From the NCBI GenBank assembly GCA_002746135.1, contig NVWE01000008.1:139619-196143 (forward strand): 56,525 nt of DNA. Direction: 5' to 3'. Position numbers and translations under genes: made by a program. Positions 32,682-40,145 of the stretch are shown one piece after another (the first letter of the stretch is position 1; each line of letters opens with the position of its first letter). Source of the stretch: Cellvibrionales bacterium (GTDB taxonomy: Bacteria; Pseudomonadota; Gammaproteobacteria; Pseudomonadales; Porticoccaceae). Below the pieces are notes generated by a model. It was not told where the DNA came from, ran no database searches, and was given only the letters and a program-made list of their open reading frames with translations.

Positions 32682-33065
32682 TCAACTTCGGGTCGATACC
32701 AGTCCAATCAGCGCCCCGACAACCAGCACATAACTTGGCCAAGCGGTCAGGAGTGCACCAACCAAACGCTTGTCTCCGGCTTTTCTGTAGCCAAAAAAAT
32801 AAACAACGCGGCCAACTAGAAAAACTGTTCCGATGCCCACTGCCCAAGGTTTATTCACATAATAGGCGAAGCCATAGATAGCCGGGATAAACAAAACCAG
32901 CTGTTCAGCCGTATTGACCTGAATTCGATACAGGCGCTCCCATTGTGCATTCCCGATTGTGGCAGGCGCAGCAACACCATATTTACCTCGTGTCGCGCCA
33001 ACCACAAGAATAAAGACGATGTACTCAATCAATGCGGTCAGTACGACCAGATTTACGTTATCCAA
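32682..33065 (-). CDS. MAPEG-family membrane protein
   Basis: About 127 residues from the TTG at 33065, chosen for GAGAGG six bases upstream; the ATG at 33116 lies inside the sigma gene and adds an un-family-like tail. NLVVLTALIEYIVFILVVGATRGKYGV, then RIQVNTAEQLVLFIPAIYGFAYYV and VGIGTVFLVGRVVYFFGYRKAGDKRLVGALLTAWPSYVLVVGALIGL: four membrane helices with the E-Q-L and R-x-x-Y-x-x-G-Y motifs. MAPEG proteins include glutathione transferases of the membrane. Coupled to the sigma gene. Confidence 0.88.
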   Translation of the reverse strand: MDNVNLVVLTALIEYIVFILVVGATRGKYGVAAPATIGNAQWERLYRIQVNTAEQLVLFIPAIYGFAYYVNKPWAVGIGTVFLVGRVVYFFGYRKAGDKRLVGALLTAWPSYVLVVGALIGLVSTRS

Positions 33066-33093
33066 TGTGTATGCCTCTCTCGATTCGCATTCT

Positions 33094-34365
33094 TCAATCT
33101 TTTGCCTCGAGCTCACCTACTCGCCGCTGCAGGAATTTTTGAACGGAGGCGTTATCAGCCTGACCTATAGCGACTTGATAGGCAGTTAACGCCTCCTCAT
33201 TCCTTCCTGCTCGCCTCAGGAAATCCCCACGTGTTGCGGATAGCAAATGATGACTTTCCAGTGCGGCCTCTTTTCCGAGTTCGGCGAGTTGTTCAAGCGC
33301 TGCCAGGGGCGAGTCGGCAAAGGAAAAGGCAACACAGCGATTCAGCCGATAAACCGCTGAATCTTCGATTTCAAGCAGGCAATCATAGAGCGCAACAATC
33401 GCGCTCCAATCGGTTGCGGCATAGTCGATGGCTTTGGAATGCTCCGCAGCAATAGCCGCCTGGAGTGCGTACCGCCCCGGCGGCTCACACGCTAAAGCTC
33501 GATCTAGATGCTCGAACGCTATCGAGATCACCTCATGGTTCCAACGTGTTCGATCTTGCTCATCAAGTGGAACCAGCATGTCCCCTGCCGTTAAACGAGC
33601 CGGGGTTCTTGAGTCAGTAAACAACAACAAGGCTAACAACCCATGGGATTCGTTATTATTCGGCACCAGCTCAAGGAGTCTGGCAGCCAATCGAATGGCT
33701 TCTCTCGTTAAATCCGGTCGCCTGGCGTCGTCACCCCGGCTGGCCAGATAGCCTTCGTTGAAAATCAAATAAATAACCGCAAACACCTGCCTGAGCCTTT
33801 TATCGATCTCCCCCGCCACTGGCAATTTAATTGGGATACCTGCGCCTCGAATTTTTCTCTTTGCTCTAAGCAGACGTGTGCGAACAGCCTCATTCTTAGC
33901 AAAAAAAGCAGCGGCAATGTCTCTGGGGGGCAAGCCTGCGACTGTGCGTAGGGTCAGCATCACCTGATCTGTCACGGCAATCGCGGGGTGGCAACATAGA
34001 AAGATAAGCGCCAATTCATCGTCCGTCACTAGGGCATCTAACTCTTCAACCCCATTATTTAGAACACTGGGCTGGTCGAGATAGCTCAGGCGCTGCAGAG
34101 CTTCCTGTCGAGTGCGGCTGGAACGTGCTGCATCAATAAAACGATGTTTTGCCGCTTTGCGTATCCAGGCCCCTGGATTGTCTGGAACACCATCACGTCG
34201 CCAATAGACTAGCGCAGACTCAAAAGCATCCTGGACGCAGTCTTCGGCTGCCTGGAGATCGCGGGTGAGCCTCAAAAGGAAAGCCACAGAACGCCCCCAT
34301 TCTGTGGTGTACGTATCATCGACTTGACGCTTAAGCCCTGCTTTTGACGGTAGTTCAGCCGACAT
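33094..34365 (-). CDS. ECF42-family RNA polymerase sigma factor
   Basis: 423 residues, far longer than common ECF sigmas. Sigma-2 (WGRSVAFLLRLTRDLQAAEDCVQDAFESALVYW), sigma-4 (ALIFLCCHPAIAVTDQVMLTLRTVAGLPPRDIAAAFFAKNEAVRTRLLRAKRKI), then a long TPR-like tail (GEIDKRLRQVFAVIYLIFNEGY, ALLLFTDSRTPAR, GRYALQAAIAAEHS, YRLNRCVAFSFADSPLAALEQL). This tail, not an anti-sigma factor, controls ECF42. The upstream YciI/DGPF gene is the known ECF42 partner. Confidence 0.95.
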   Translation of the reverse strand: MSAELPSKAGLKRQVDDTYTTEWGRSVAFLLRLTRDLQAAEDCVQDAFESALVYWRRDGVPDNPGAWIRKAAKHRFIDAARSSRTRQEALQRLSYLDQPSVLNNGVEELDALVTDDELALIFLCCHPAIAVTDQVMLTLRTVAGLPPRDIAAAFFAKNEAVRTRLLRAKRKIRGAGIPIKLPVAGEIDKRLRQVFAVIYLIFNEGYLASRGDDARRPDLTREAIRLAARLLELVPNNNESHGLLALLLFTDSRTPARLTAGDMLVPLDEQDRTRWNHEVISIAFEHLDRALACEPPGRYALQAAIAAEHSKAIDYAATDWSAIVALYDCLLEIEDSAVYRLNRCVAFSFADSPLAALEQLAELGKEAALESHHLLSATRGDFLRRAGRNEEALTAYQVAIGQADNASVQKFLQRRVGELEAKD

Positions 34366-34373
34366 TGCGTTGG

Positions 34374-34736
34374 CTAACCTTGTGAAAAATCTACCGATGG
34401 TCGAATTTCAATAGCACCAAAGCCCCTGTCGACGAGAGGCATCTTTGACGCCCATTTTATGGCCTCATCAAGGTCATCTACTTCAACAAGGTACCAACCA
34501 AGAATAATCTCCTTGGTTTCGGCAAACGGCCCATCATGCAGCTTTACATCGTCACCCACTTTACGAACGGTGGTCGCACGTTCTGGCGGCTGAACCGGTT
34601 CACCACCTCGATGAATCCCTGCTTTAGCAGCCTGTTCGTTCCATGCACCATATGCAGCCGCATAATCTTTCCATTCATCAGAGCCATAAGCAGGCTCGGC
34701 ACCGGGGGTAGCGACCAAAATAAAGGTGTATTTCAT
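34374..34736 (-). CDS. YciI/DGPF-domain protein
   Basis: About 120 residues from the ATG at 34736 (AAGAGG nine bases upstream); the earlier ATG at 34784 lies inside a palindrome. MKYTFILVATPGAEPAYGSDEWKDYAAAYGAWNEQAAKAGIHRGGEPVQPPERATTVRK, HDGPFAETKEIILGWYLVEVDDLDEAIKWASKMP with the D-G-P-F motif. DGPF proteins are the standard gene partner and target of ECF42. Eight bases before the sigma gene. Confidence 0.93.
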   Translation of the reverse strand: MKYTFILVATPGAEPAYGSDEWKDYAAAYGAWNEQAAKAGIHRGGEPVQPPERATTVRKVGDDVKLHDGPFAETKEIILGWYLVEVDDLDEAIKWASKMPLVDRGFGAIEIRPSVDFSQG

Positions 34737-34766
34737 AATGACAGTCCTCTTTCTTTTGAAAGTTAT

Positions 34767-34788
34767 GTACTTGATAAATTTCAAGTAC
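34767..34788. promoter_or_regulatory. Perfect inverted repeat upstream of the ECF42 operon
   Basis: GTACTTGA-N6-TCAAGTAC, eight-base arms, centred about 40 bases before the YciI gene start. I did not find the TGTCGA type -35 box reported for ECF42 upstream, so an additional repressor may act here. No such repressor gene is in the operon. Confidence 0.5.
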
Positions 34789-34995
34789 GTAGCAAAGACG
34801 GATGAGCGAGGCCGAGTGCGTCACTTAATGTAAGAAGAGAGCATTTTTTTGAGCGATCTTCCAGCCGAATCATCAAACTGGTCGAAAAGTATTAATCCAC
34901 TATCGTCAAATTCTTGCCGATTCGTCGTTGCACTGGTGCGGCAGAGCAACTGGCAAAACTGCTGCTCACGCCACAATACTGCCTCTATTTTAGAG

Positions 34996-36210
34996 TCATG
35001 CTAGAGGCTTCAGCGCACTGCGCAAACGTTGGGTTAGATGTTTTGGATAGACTTTAGTCAGAGACACAGAGTCACATTCTTGAAATTGACAGAATTGCGT
35101 GATTGCTTTTACAAATGCAGCGATGACTAACTCTTCATCGAAATTGTGTGGTTCAAAATGAAGTGACCGGATCTCTAACTGACCGGTTTTTCGATGTGCC
35201 TTGCAATCCACCCGCCCAATAAATTCATCGCGGTAAAGTAGCGGCAGGCAAAAATAGCCATACTGGCGTTTGGCTGCGGGCACATAACACTCTATCTGAT
35301 ACTCGTATCCAAACAGTGCTTTGAGCCGGTCGCGCTGAATAACACTGTTGTCGAAGGGCGAGAGAATCAACATGCGGTTGTTCAACCGGGGAAGGGGGCG
35401 TTCGAGCGCGCCGGTTTCCAAAATAAACCGTTCGCCACTGGGCAGCTGCAGTTGTTCTAACGTGCTCTGTGCCAATCTCTCGTTTACCAGGGCTTTTACC
35501 GCTTTGCGTAGTTCAGCATTTCGGCGTAGGTAGGTCAGCCCTTTGAGCGAAACAAAGCCATGGCAGCGTAACTGCTGATCTAGCATGTGCGCTGCAAACT
35601 CTTCCATGCTGGGCATTTTTAGATTCAGGTGAGACGGCAGTACTCGCTCAGCTAGATCATATGTTTTTTGGAAGCCTTCACGGTCGCTGACCATTAGGTC
35701 GCCTTGCATATACAGCTGTTCGAGTGCCTTTTTTGCGGGCTTCCAGTCCCACCAACCTGCCCTTTGTTTGGTATTAGTTTCTAAATCTCGTGATCGTAAC
35801 GGGCCATCAGAACCTATGCGAGCCAACAGCTCACCCATGAGCTTTATGTCAGGGTTCTTAAACCAATGGGTTTGACCGCTCTTGATGGCATGTTTGTAAG
35901 GTAACGAAAAGCGAAAGTCATCAATGGGTATAAATGCGGCCGCGTGCGCCCAATACTCAAAAACGTCTCCATCGATTAACAATTGGTTTGTCATCGCTGG
36001 CTCGAACTTGGGCACCCTGGCGTAAAAAACATGATGGTGCGCGCGTTCTACCACCGATATGGTGTCGACCTGTACATAACCTATATGGTTAATCGCTTTA
36101 CGTGCGCCTTCCAGACCACGCCCAAAAGGCTGAGCTTGCAGTAAACCTTGTGCAGCCAGGGCAAGGCGTCGTAAACGCACAAGCTCTTGCGGACGTTTGA
36201 TTTCTATCAT
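34996..36210 (-). CDS. ycaQ: YcaQ/AlkX-type DNA crosslink glycosylase
   Basis: About 404 residues from the ATG at 36210 (AGGA upstream), the common family start (MIEIKRPQELVRLRRLALAAQGL). Winged-helix repeats form a C-shaped body; the catalytic block HIGYVQVDTISVVERAHHHVF has the Q-x-D motif of the YcaQ branch. FEYWAHAAAFIPIDDFRF and NRMLILSPFDNSVIQRDRLKALFGYEYQIECYVPAAKRQYGYFCLPLLYRDEFIGRVDCKAHR are also typical. It unhooks interstrand crosslinks and removes alkylated bases. In this cargo it fits a genotoxin theme. Confidence 0.95.
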   Translation of the reverse strand: MIEIKRPQELVRLRRLALAAQGLLQAQPFGRGLEGARKAINHIGYVQVDTISVVERAHHHVFYARVPKFEPAMTNQLLIDGDVFEYWAHAAAFIPIDDFRFSLPYKHAIKSGQTHWFKNPDIKLMGELLARIGSDGPLRSRDLETNTKQRAGWWDWKPAKKALEQLYMQGDLMVSDREGFQKTYDLAERVLPSHLNLKMPSMEEFAAHMLDQQLRCHGFVSLKGLTYLRRNAELRKAVKALVNERLAQSTLEQLQLPSGERFILETGALERPLPRLNNRMLILSPFDNSVIQRDRLKALFGYEYQIECYVPAAKRQYGYFCLPLLYRDEFIGRVDCKAHRKTGQLEIRSLHFEPHNFDEELVIAAFVKAITQFCQFQECDSVSLTKVYPKHLTQRLRSALKPLA

Positions 36211-36374
36211 GGCCATACTTCCTAGCGAGGCTGCAGACAAACCTCTGTTCCCATAAGATTCCAGTTTTTCAAACGATGTCTTTTCCGCAGTATGCATTGC
36301 ATCTATTAGTTGGGCTACGCCACGATTGAAACGAACTTAATCAACAACTGTTTACAGTCAAGAGCGGTCATTCC

Positions 36375-37277
36375 TTATTTATTCTGATAATTAGAAAATT
36401 CAGAAACTAAAAAATCGAATACCATTCGAACCCGTCTGTTAGTTCTTAATTCCTTATGTGTAACTAACCAAACTTCAGCTGTAATTGGATCAATACCAGG
36501 AACAACGACTCGTTCAACAAGAGGTTCGGGATCACCTATTTCTTCGAGCGTTCCGCAAATTCCGACACCATGTTTAACCAGTTCCCATTGGACAATATGG
36601 TTTTTTGTTACAACGGGAAAATTGTTTGGGCTTAAATCAAAACCTTGAGCATTAAGTAAAGAAAGCAGACGACCTGACTTTTCGACATCAATAAAGTTTG
36701 CATTATTGAATCCAGCTATAGACTTAGGATTACCAAGGCAATGGAGATATGAAGTTGCAGCGTAGAGGTGACCTGTTACATCACAAAGTTTTTTTACGAT
36801 CAGTTCTGGCTGTGATGGTCGAATGCTGCGTATTGCAATATCAGCCTCTCTACGACTTAAATTGCTTTCATCGTTCGTTGAAATAATTTCAATTTCAATT
36901 CCAGGTTCTGATTGCCGTAGTTTTTGAATCATTGATGGCAAGATAAATGTAGCAAGGAGTTCAGTAGTAGTGATGCAAATATTTCCTTCAAGAGTGTCCG
37001 ATTTCCCCGTAGCTGATAAAGAAAACCGGTTTGCTGCATCACCCATAGCACGTACATGTTCAACCAACTTCATCCCGTTTGGCGTCAGTTCCAACCCTCT
37101 TCCTCTGCGATTGAATAGATCGACTCCAAGCTCTTTTTCTAATGCAGCAACTTGGCGCCCTAAAGTAGGTTGCGTCATATCAAGTGCACGGGCCGCAGCC
37201 GCTAGCGAACCTTCTTCGGCAGTTACCAAAAATGCCCTTGCGCGATTCCAGTCAAATTTTATTGATCGCCAATCCAT
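36375..37277 (-). CDS. LysR-family transcriptional regulator
   Basis: 300 residues. WNRARAFLVTAEEGSLAAAARALDMTQPTLGRQVAALEKELGVDLFNRRGRGLELTPNGMKLVEHV is the DNA-binding half; the rest is the effector domain with RREADIAIRSIRPSQPELIVKKL. It belongs to the branch that begins 'W-x-x-x-x-FDW-N-x-x-R-A-F'. Divergent by 114 bases from the small lipoprotein gene at 37392; the spacer holds the palindrome ATACGTAT near 37287. Confidence 0.93.
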   Translation of the reverse strand: MDWRSIKFDWNRARAFLVTAEEGSLAAAARALDMTQPTLGRQVAALEKELGVDLFNRRGRGLELTPNGMKLVEHVRAMGDAANRFSLSATGKSDTLEGNICITTTELLATFILPSMIQKLRQSEPGIEIEIISTNDESNLSRREADIAIRSIRPSQPELIVKKLCDVTGHLYAATSYLHCLGNPKSIAGFNNANFIDVEKSGRLLSLLNAQGFDLSPNNFPVVTKNHIVQWELVKHGVGICGTLEEIGDPEPLVERVVVPGIDPITAEVWLVTHKELRTNRRVRMVFDFLVSEFSNYQNK

Positions 37278-37391
37278 ACAAATACGTATACCTGTTGTTA
37301 ATTTTACGCTCTATTTTGCGTATTTATGTATTGGTAGTATAGCGGTTAACAGATTACAACCAACTAATAATTGAGACATGAGTAGATAATC

Positions 37392-37712
37392 ATGAAGAAA
37401 GCACTTCTCTTGGCATTAACTCTTTTTATAACGGCTTGTGCCAGCACTATTCAAAGCGCATCCGTCTCTGAGGCTTATAAAAAATATGAGCGTCAAGAAT
37501 TTGAACGTACGTTAGAACTGATCACGCGGGCAGAAAATGCAAAAGAAACGGTTCCTGAAATGAAAGCCGAGCTGACTTATTTAAAAGCACAGGCCCATGC
37601 AAGTTTAGGGCATCAAAAAATAGCTAATACACTTTACGAATATTTAGTAGAGGAGCACAAGGATTCTCAATACGGTTATCTTGCGAGTAAAAAAATGAAT
37701 ACGAAATTATAA
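37392..37712 (+). CDS. Small TPR-like lipoprotein
   Basis: 106 residues with a lipoprotein signal (ALLLALTLFITAC, Cys16). The mature part is two helix-hairpin units (VSEAYKKYERQEFERTLELITRAENAKE, MKAELTYLKAQAHASLGHQKIANTLYEYLVEEHKDSQYGYLASKKM), which is a TPR pattern. Such proteins often act in envelope complexes; the partner is unknown. Divergent from the LysR gene. Confidence 0.8.
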   Translation: MKKALLLALTLFITACASTIQSASVSEAYKKYERQEFERTLELITRAENAKETVPEMKAELTYLKAQAHASLGHQKIANTLYEYLVEEHKDSQYGYLASKKMNTKL

Positions 37713-37765
37713 ATTTCATTAATAGAAAATTTTTTCAGTATCTTGATATTAGGCCAAACGTTTTT

Positions 37766-38443
37766 ATGAAAGAGATAATTGTGTGGTTAATACATACCCC
37801 TGCAGGAACCATTGGACTAGTCGCTGCAACTGTTGCTCTGTTCACAAAGAAAGGAGCGGCTCTTCACCGAAAATCTGGCACTTTTTTTACTATTTCAATG
37901 CTTATTATGCTGATTTCAGGATTCATAGCTGCATTCTTAAAAGAATCAACGGGAGATATGTTATTGAGTGTAGTTGTTCTGTATACCGTGTTTACCGCAT
38001 GGCTAACAGTGCACCATAAAAAAAATGAGACTGGCTTTTTAGAGCAGCTTGCTTTGGTGTGGATAATATCTGTCGGGATAGCGGCATTTTTTATGAATTT
38101 TAGCGAGCGTGAAGTAGGCACCCCAAATCTTTATCTTTTTTGGGCAAGCTTTGCAGTTGTCTGTGCAATGGGGGATGTTCGTAATTTATACCTGTCAGGT
38201 TTATCGGGTATTCAACGAGTTATTAGGCATGTATGGCGAATAGGTTTTTCTTTAATTTGGGCTGCCTTAGCTTTTACAGATAAGATTGTAAAAATGGGGG
38301 GTTCAAACGTTAAAGAAATGCCAGAGGAACAAATGCTATACATTGTCGCTGTCCCAACAATATTTATACTGATAATAATATTGTATTGGATAATTAATAT
38401 TTTGTTTTTTTCCCGTAAGAAATTCGGCAGTTACGGTGGCTAA
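37766..38443 (+). CDS. Multi-TM membrane protein, DUF2306-like
   Basis: 225 residues with seven hydrophobic segments; the first two surround ALHRKSGTFFTISML, similar to the H-R-x-x-G-R motif in the DUF2306/YozB group of membrane proteins. AWLTVHHKKNETGF and IRHVWRIGFSLIWAALAF hold further conserved-looking His and Arg. No firm function. A cytochrome-b561-like role is possible but unproved. Confidence 0.65.
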   Translation: MKEIIVWLIHTPAGTIGLVAATVALFTKKGAALHRKSGTFFTISMLIMLISGFIAAFLKESTGDMLLSVVVLYTVFTAWLTVHHKKNETGFLEQLALVWIISVGIAAFFMNFSEREVGTPNLYLFWASFAVVCAMGDVRNLYLSGLSGIQRVIRHVWRIGFSLIWAALAFTDKIVKMGGSNVKEMPEEQMLYIVAVPTIFILIIILYWIINILFFSRKKFGSYGG

Positions 38444-38494
38444 GTCAACTACTTTTGTAGTCCGCAGGGGGACGAAACTGGGTATTCTTGAAAA

Positions 38495-38574
38495 CATAGC
38501 GCTGCAATAAAAGGCGAGCATTATCGACTCCCGTCCACGCTTTTTATGGGCGAGCTTTCATTTCCTTGCTAGAG
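38495..38574 (-). repeat. attC-like site, decayed twin of the one at 11804
   Basis: Minus strand reads CTAGCAAGGAAATGAAAGCTCGCC ... GCTCGCCTTTTATTGCAGCGCTATG. The outer boxes are TAGC and GCTA in place of TAAC and GTTA: both arms changed together, so pairing is kept while the cross-over triplet GTT is lost. It follows the second copy of the lipoprotein cassette. Confidence 0.65.
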
Positions 38575-39000
38575 ACTGATGACAACATCGTCTATTTTCC
38601 AACCGCCTTCCTTAACCATTTGTACTACCTGCTTTTCTGTTGATGTCGATTCATTTCCACATACGTCTCTCTGCGAAAACTCAAGAGACGCCGTCTCTGT
38701 TGCTATGGCTTCATTTAGCAGCGAGATTTCTTTGCACTTCGCCAAGCCCTTTGAGAATTCTAGATAGACAGCTATGACTTCGTCTCGGGATTTATTCATC
38801 TGTTTCATGTATTGAGGCATTTTCGATTCAACTTCCTGTTGTTTTCTCTTCGAAAAGTAAACCTTTTCATCGTCAAAGTTAATTCCAGCTATGACCCTTG
38901 AGTTGTATTCAATGTATACCTGGCTAGGTGATTTCTCCACAGAACAACCGAAAAGAAGGGATGCAAGTAGCGCCGATGATAGTGATTTCGTGATAGTCAA
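38569..39000 (-). CDS. Small lipoprotein, copy 2 of duplicated cassette
   Basis: 143 residues, identical in length to the gene at 11878 and different at about 16 positions, most of them mild (for example V30I, M37I, K52R). The lipobox (LLFGC) and the Cys pair are kept. The two copies lie 26.7 kb apart on the same strand, each with an attC-like site at the same place after the stop. It is not known whether both are made. Confidence 0.75.
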   Translation of the reverse strand: MTITKSLSSALLASLLFGCSVEKSPSQVYIEYNSRVIAGINFDDEKVYFSKRKQQEVESKMPQYMKQMNKSRDEVIAVYLEFSKGLAKCKEISLLNEAIATETASLEFSQRDVCGNESTSTEKQVVQMVKEGGWKIDDVVISL

Positions 39001-39015
39001 AGCAATACTCCTTAT

Positions 39016-39075
39016 CCTCTAACGCCTAGCCTCACAGGTGTGCGAAGCGCATCCGGTGTAGGCAATTGTTAGCGC
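39016..39075 (-). repeat. attC site
   Basis: Minus strand reads GCTAACAATTGCCTACACCGGATGCGCTTCGCACACCTGTGAGGCTAGGCGTTAGAG. Inner arms CCTACACCGGATGCGC / GCACACCTGTGAGG and outer TAAC / GTTA give a standard short attC of 60 bases. It lies between the lipoprotein and SEL1 genes. Confidence 0.8.
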
Positions 39076-39098
39076 TTTTAGCTGTGTGCATACGCCAA

Positions 39099-39767
39099 TC
39101 ATTCAAGATCTTTAAGTTCTTTTATTGCCATTCTGTTCCCCTGTTTAGCTGCAAGTTCAAACCATTCTCTGGCTAAAGTTTCATTTTTGGCAATACCTGT
39201 ACCATATTGATAAGCCACCCCAATATTATATTGTGCATTTGCATCACCCTGCTCAGCAGCCTTTGTATACCACTTAGCTGCCATAGACTTATCTTGCTTT
39301 ACACCTTTACCATACGCAAACAAAAACCCCACCTTACTTTGAGCATAAGCATCTCCCTGTAACGCTGCGCGCCGATAAAATTGAAATGCCTTACTGTTGT
39401 CAACAACAATTTCATAACCTCCAGCACCACTCCCGTATACTCGACCTAAAAACAGCAGCGCAGAAACATTATTTTGATCAGCTGCTTTATTTAATAGCTC
39501 AAATGATTTCTCTTTGCTTTTATCCACTCCTGTTCCATTTAGGTACAAATTTGCCAATAAATACTGTGCCTCAGAAAATCCTTTATCAGACGCCTGCTTA
39601 ACTAACTGAAATCCATGCTCAACATTTTTTATAACTTCCTGACCTGTAAGATATTTCAAGCCCATATCATATTGAGATTTTGTTTCTTTAATACTGCCTC
39701 CCATTACAGTTGAAGCCGCAACTAAAGGAATGATCATTAATGCTAGTTTAATGTAATCTTTCATCAT
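39099..39767 (-). CDS. Exported SEL1-repeat protein
   Basis: 222 residues from the ATG at 39767. Signal peptide (LALMIIPLVAASTVMGG), then at least five SEL1 repeats, e.g. SEAQYLLANLYLNGTGVDKSKEKSFELLNKAADQNN, AYAQSKVGFLFAYGKGVKQDKSMAAKWYTKAAEQGD, ANAQYNIGVAYQYGTGIAKNETLAREWFELAAKQGN. SEL1 proteins mostly act as protein-binding scaffolds. Followed by an attC, so likely a cassette too. Confidence 0.88.
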   Translation of the reverse strand: MMKDYIKLALMIIPLVAASTVMGGSIKETKSQYDMGLKYLTGQEVIKNVEHGFQLVKQASDKGFSEAQYLLANLYLNGTGVDKSKEKSFELLNKAADQNNVSALLFLGRVYGSGAGGYEIVVDNSKAFQFYRRAALQGDAYAQSKVGFLFAYGKGVKQDKSMAAKWYTKAAEQGDANAQYNIGVAYQYGTGIAKNETLAREWFELAAKQGNRMAIKELKDLE

Positions 39768-39782
39768 AGTTATAATATCCAT

Positions 39783-40145
39783 TTGTCTGCGCTAATAATG
39801 AATTATAAAGCCACTGCCTCTATATCATTTTGGCGATTTTTCACGGAAAGCACGTCAAATACTTTTATTTTAATACCTTTAAAAACAACGGGTTGGTAAG
39901 TTTTTTGAGTTTTATAAACTTGCATAACGCACCATCTATTACTGTAATTATGATTTCCCATGACCTTTTGTCATATTCGAGTATCCTTAAAAATCAATAA
40001 GTTACTGACTATTCTCCTGTGTTATAGAGCCAATGACTCGTGATCTCGGACTTTTTAATCGAATGTGGCGCATAGTAAACAGAGCTTAAAGGTATGATCA
40101 TCCGTTAGCTTTATTATATACAGTACACATTTCCCATCACACCAT
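39783..40145. other. Gene-free joint between cargo and conjugation cluster
   Basis: About 360 AT-rich bases between the SEL1 gene and the ATPase stop. No open frame with a start signal, no attC and no inverted repeat of note. This would be the right joint of the cargo block; no direct repeat of the left joint (23508-23735) was recognised. Confidence 0.45.
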
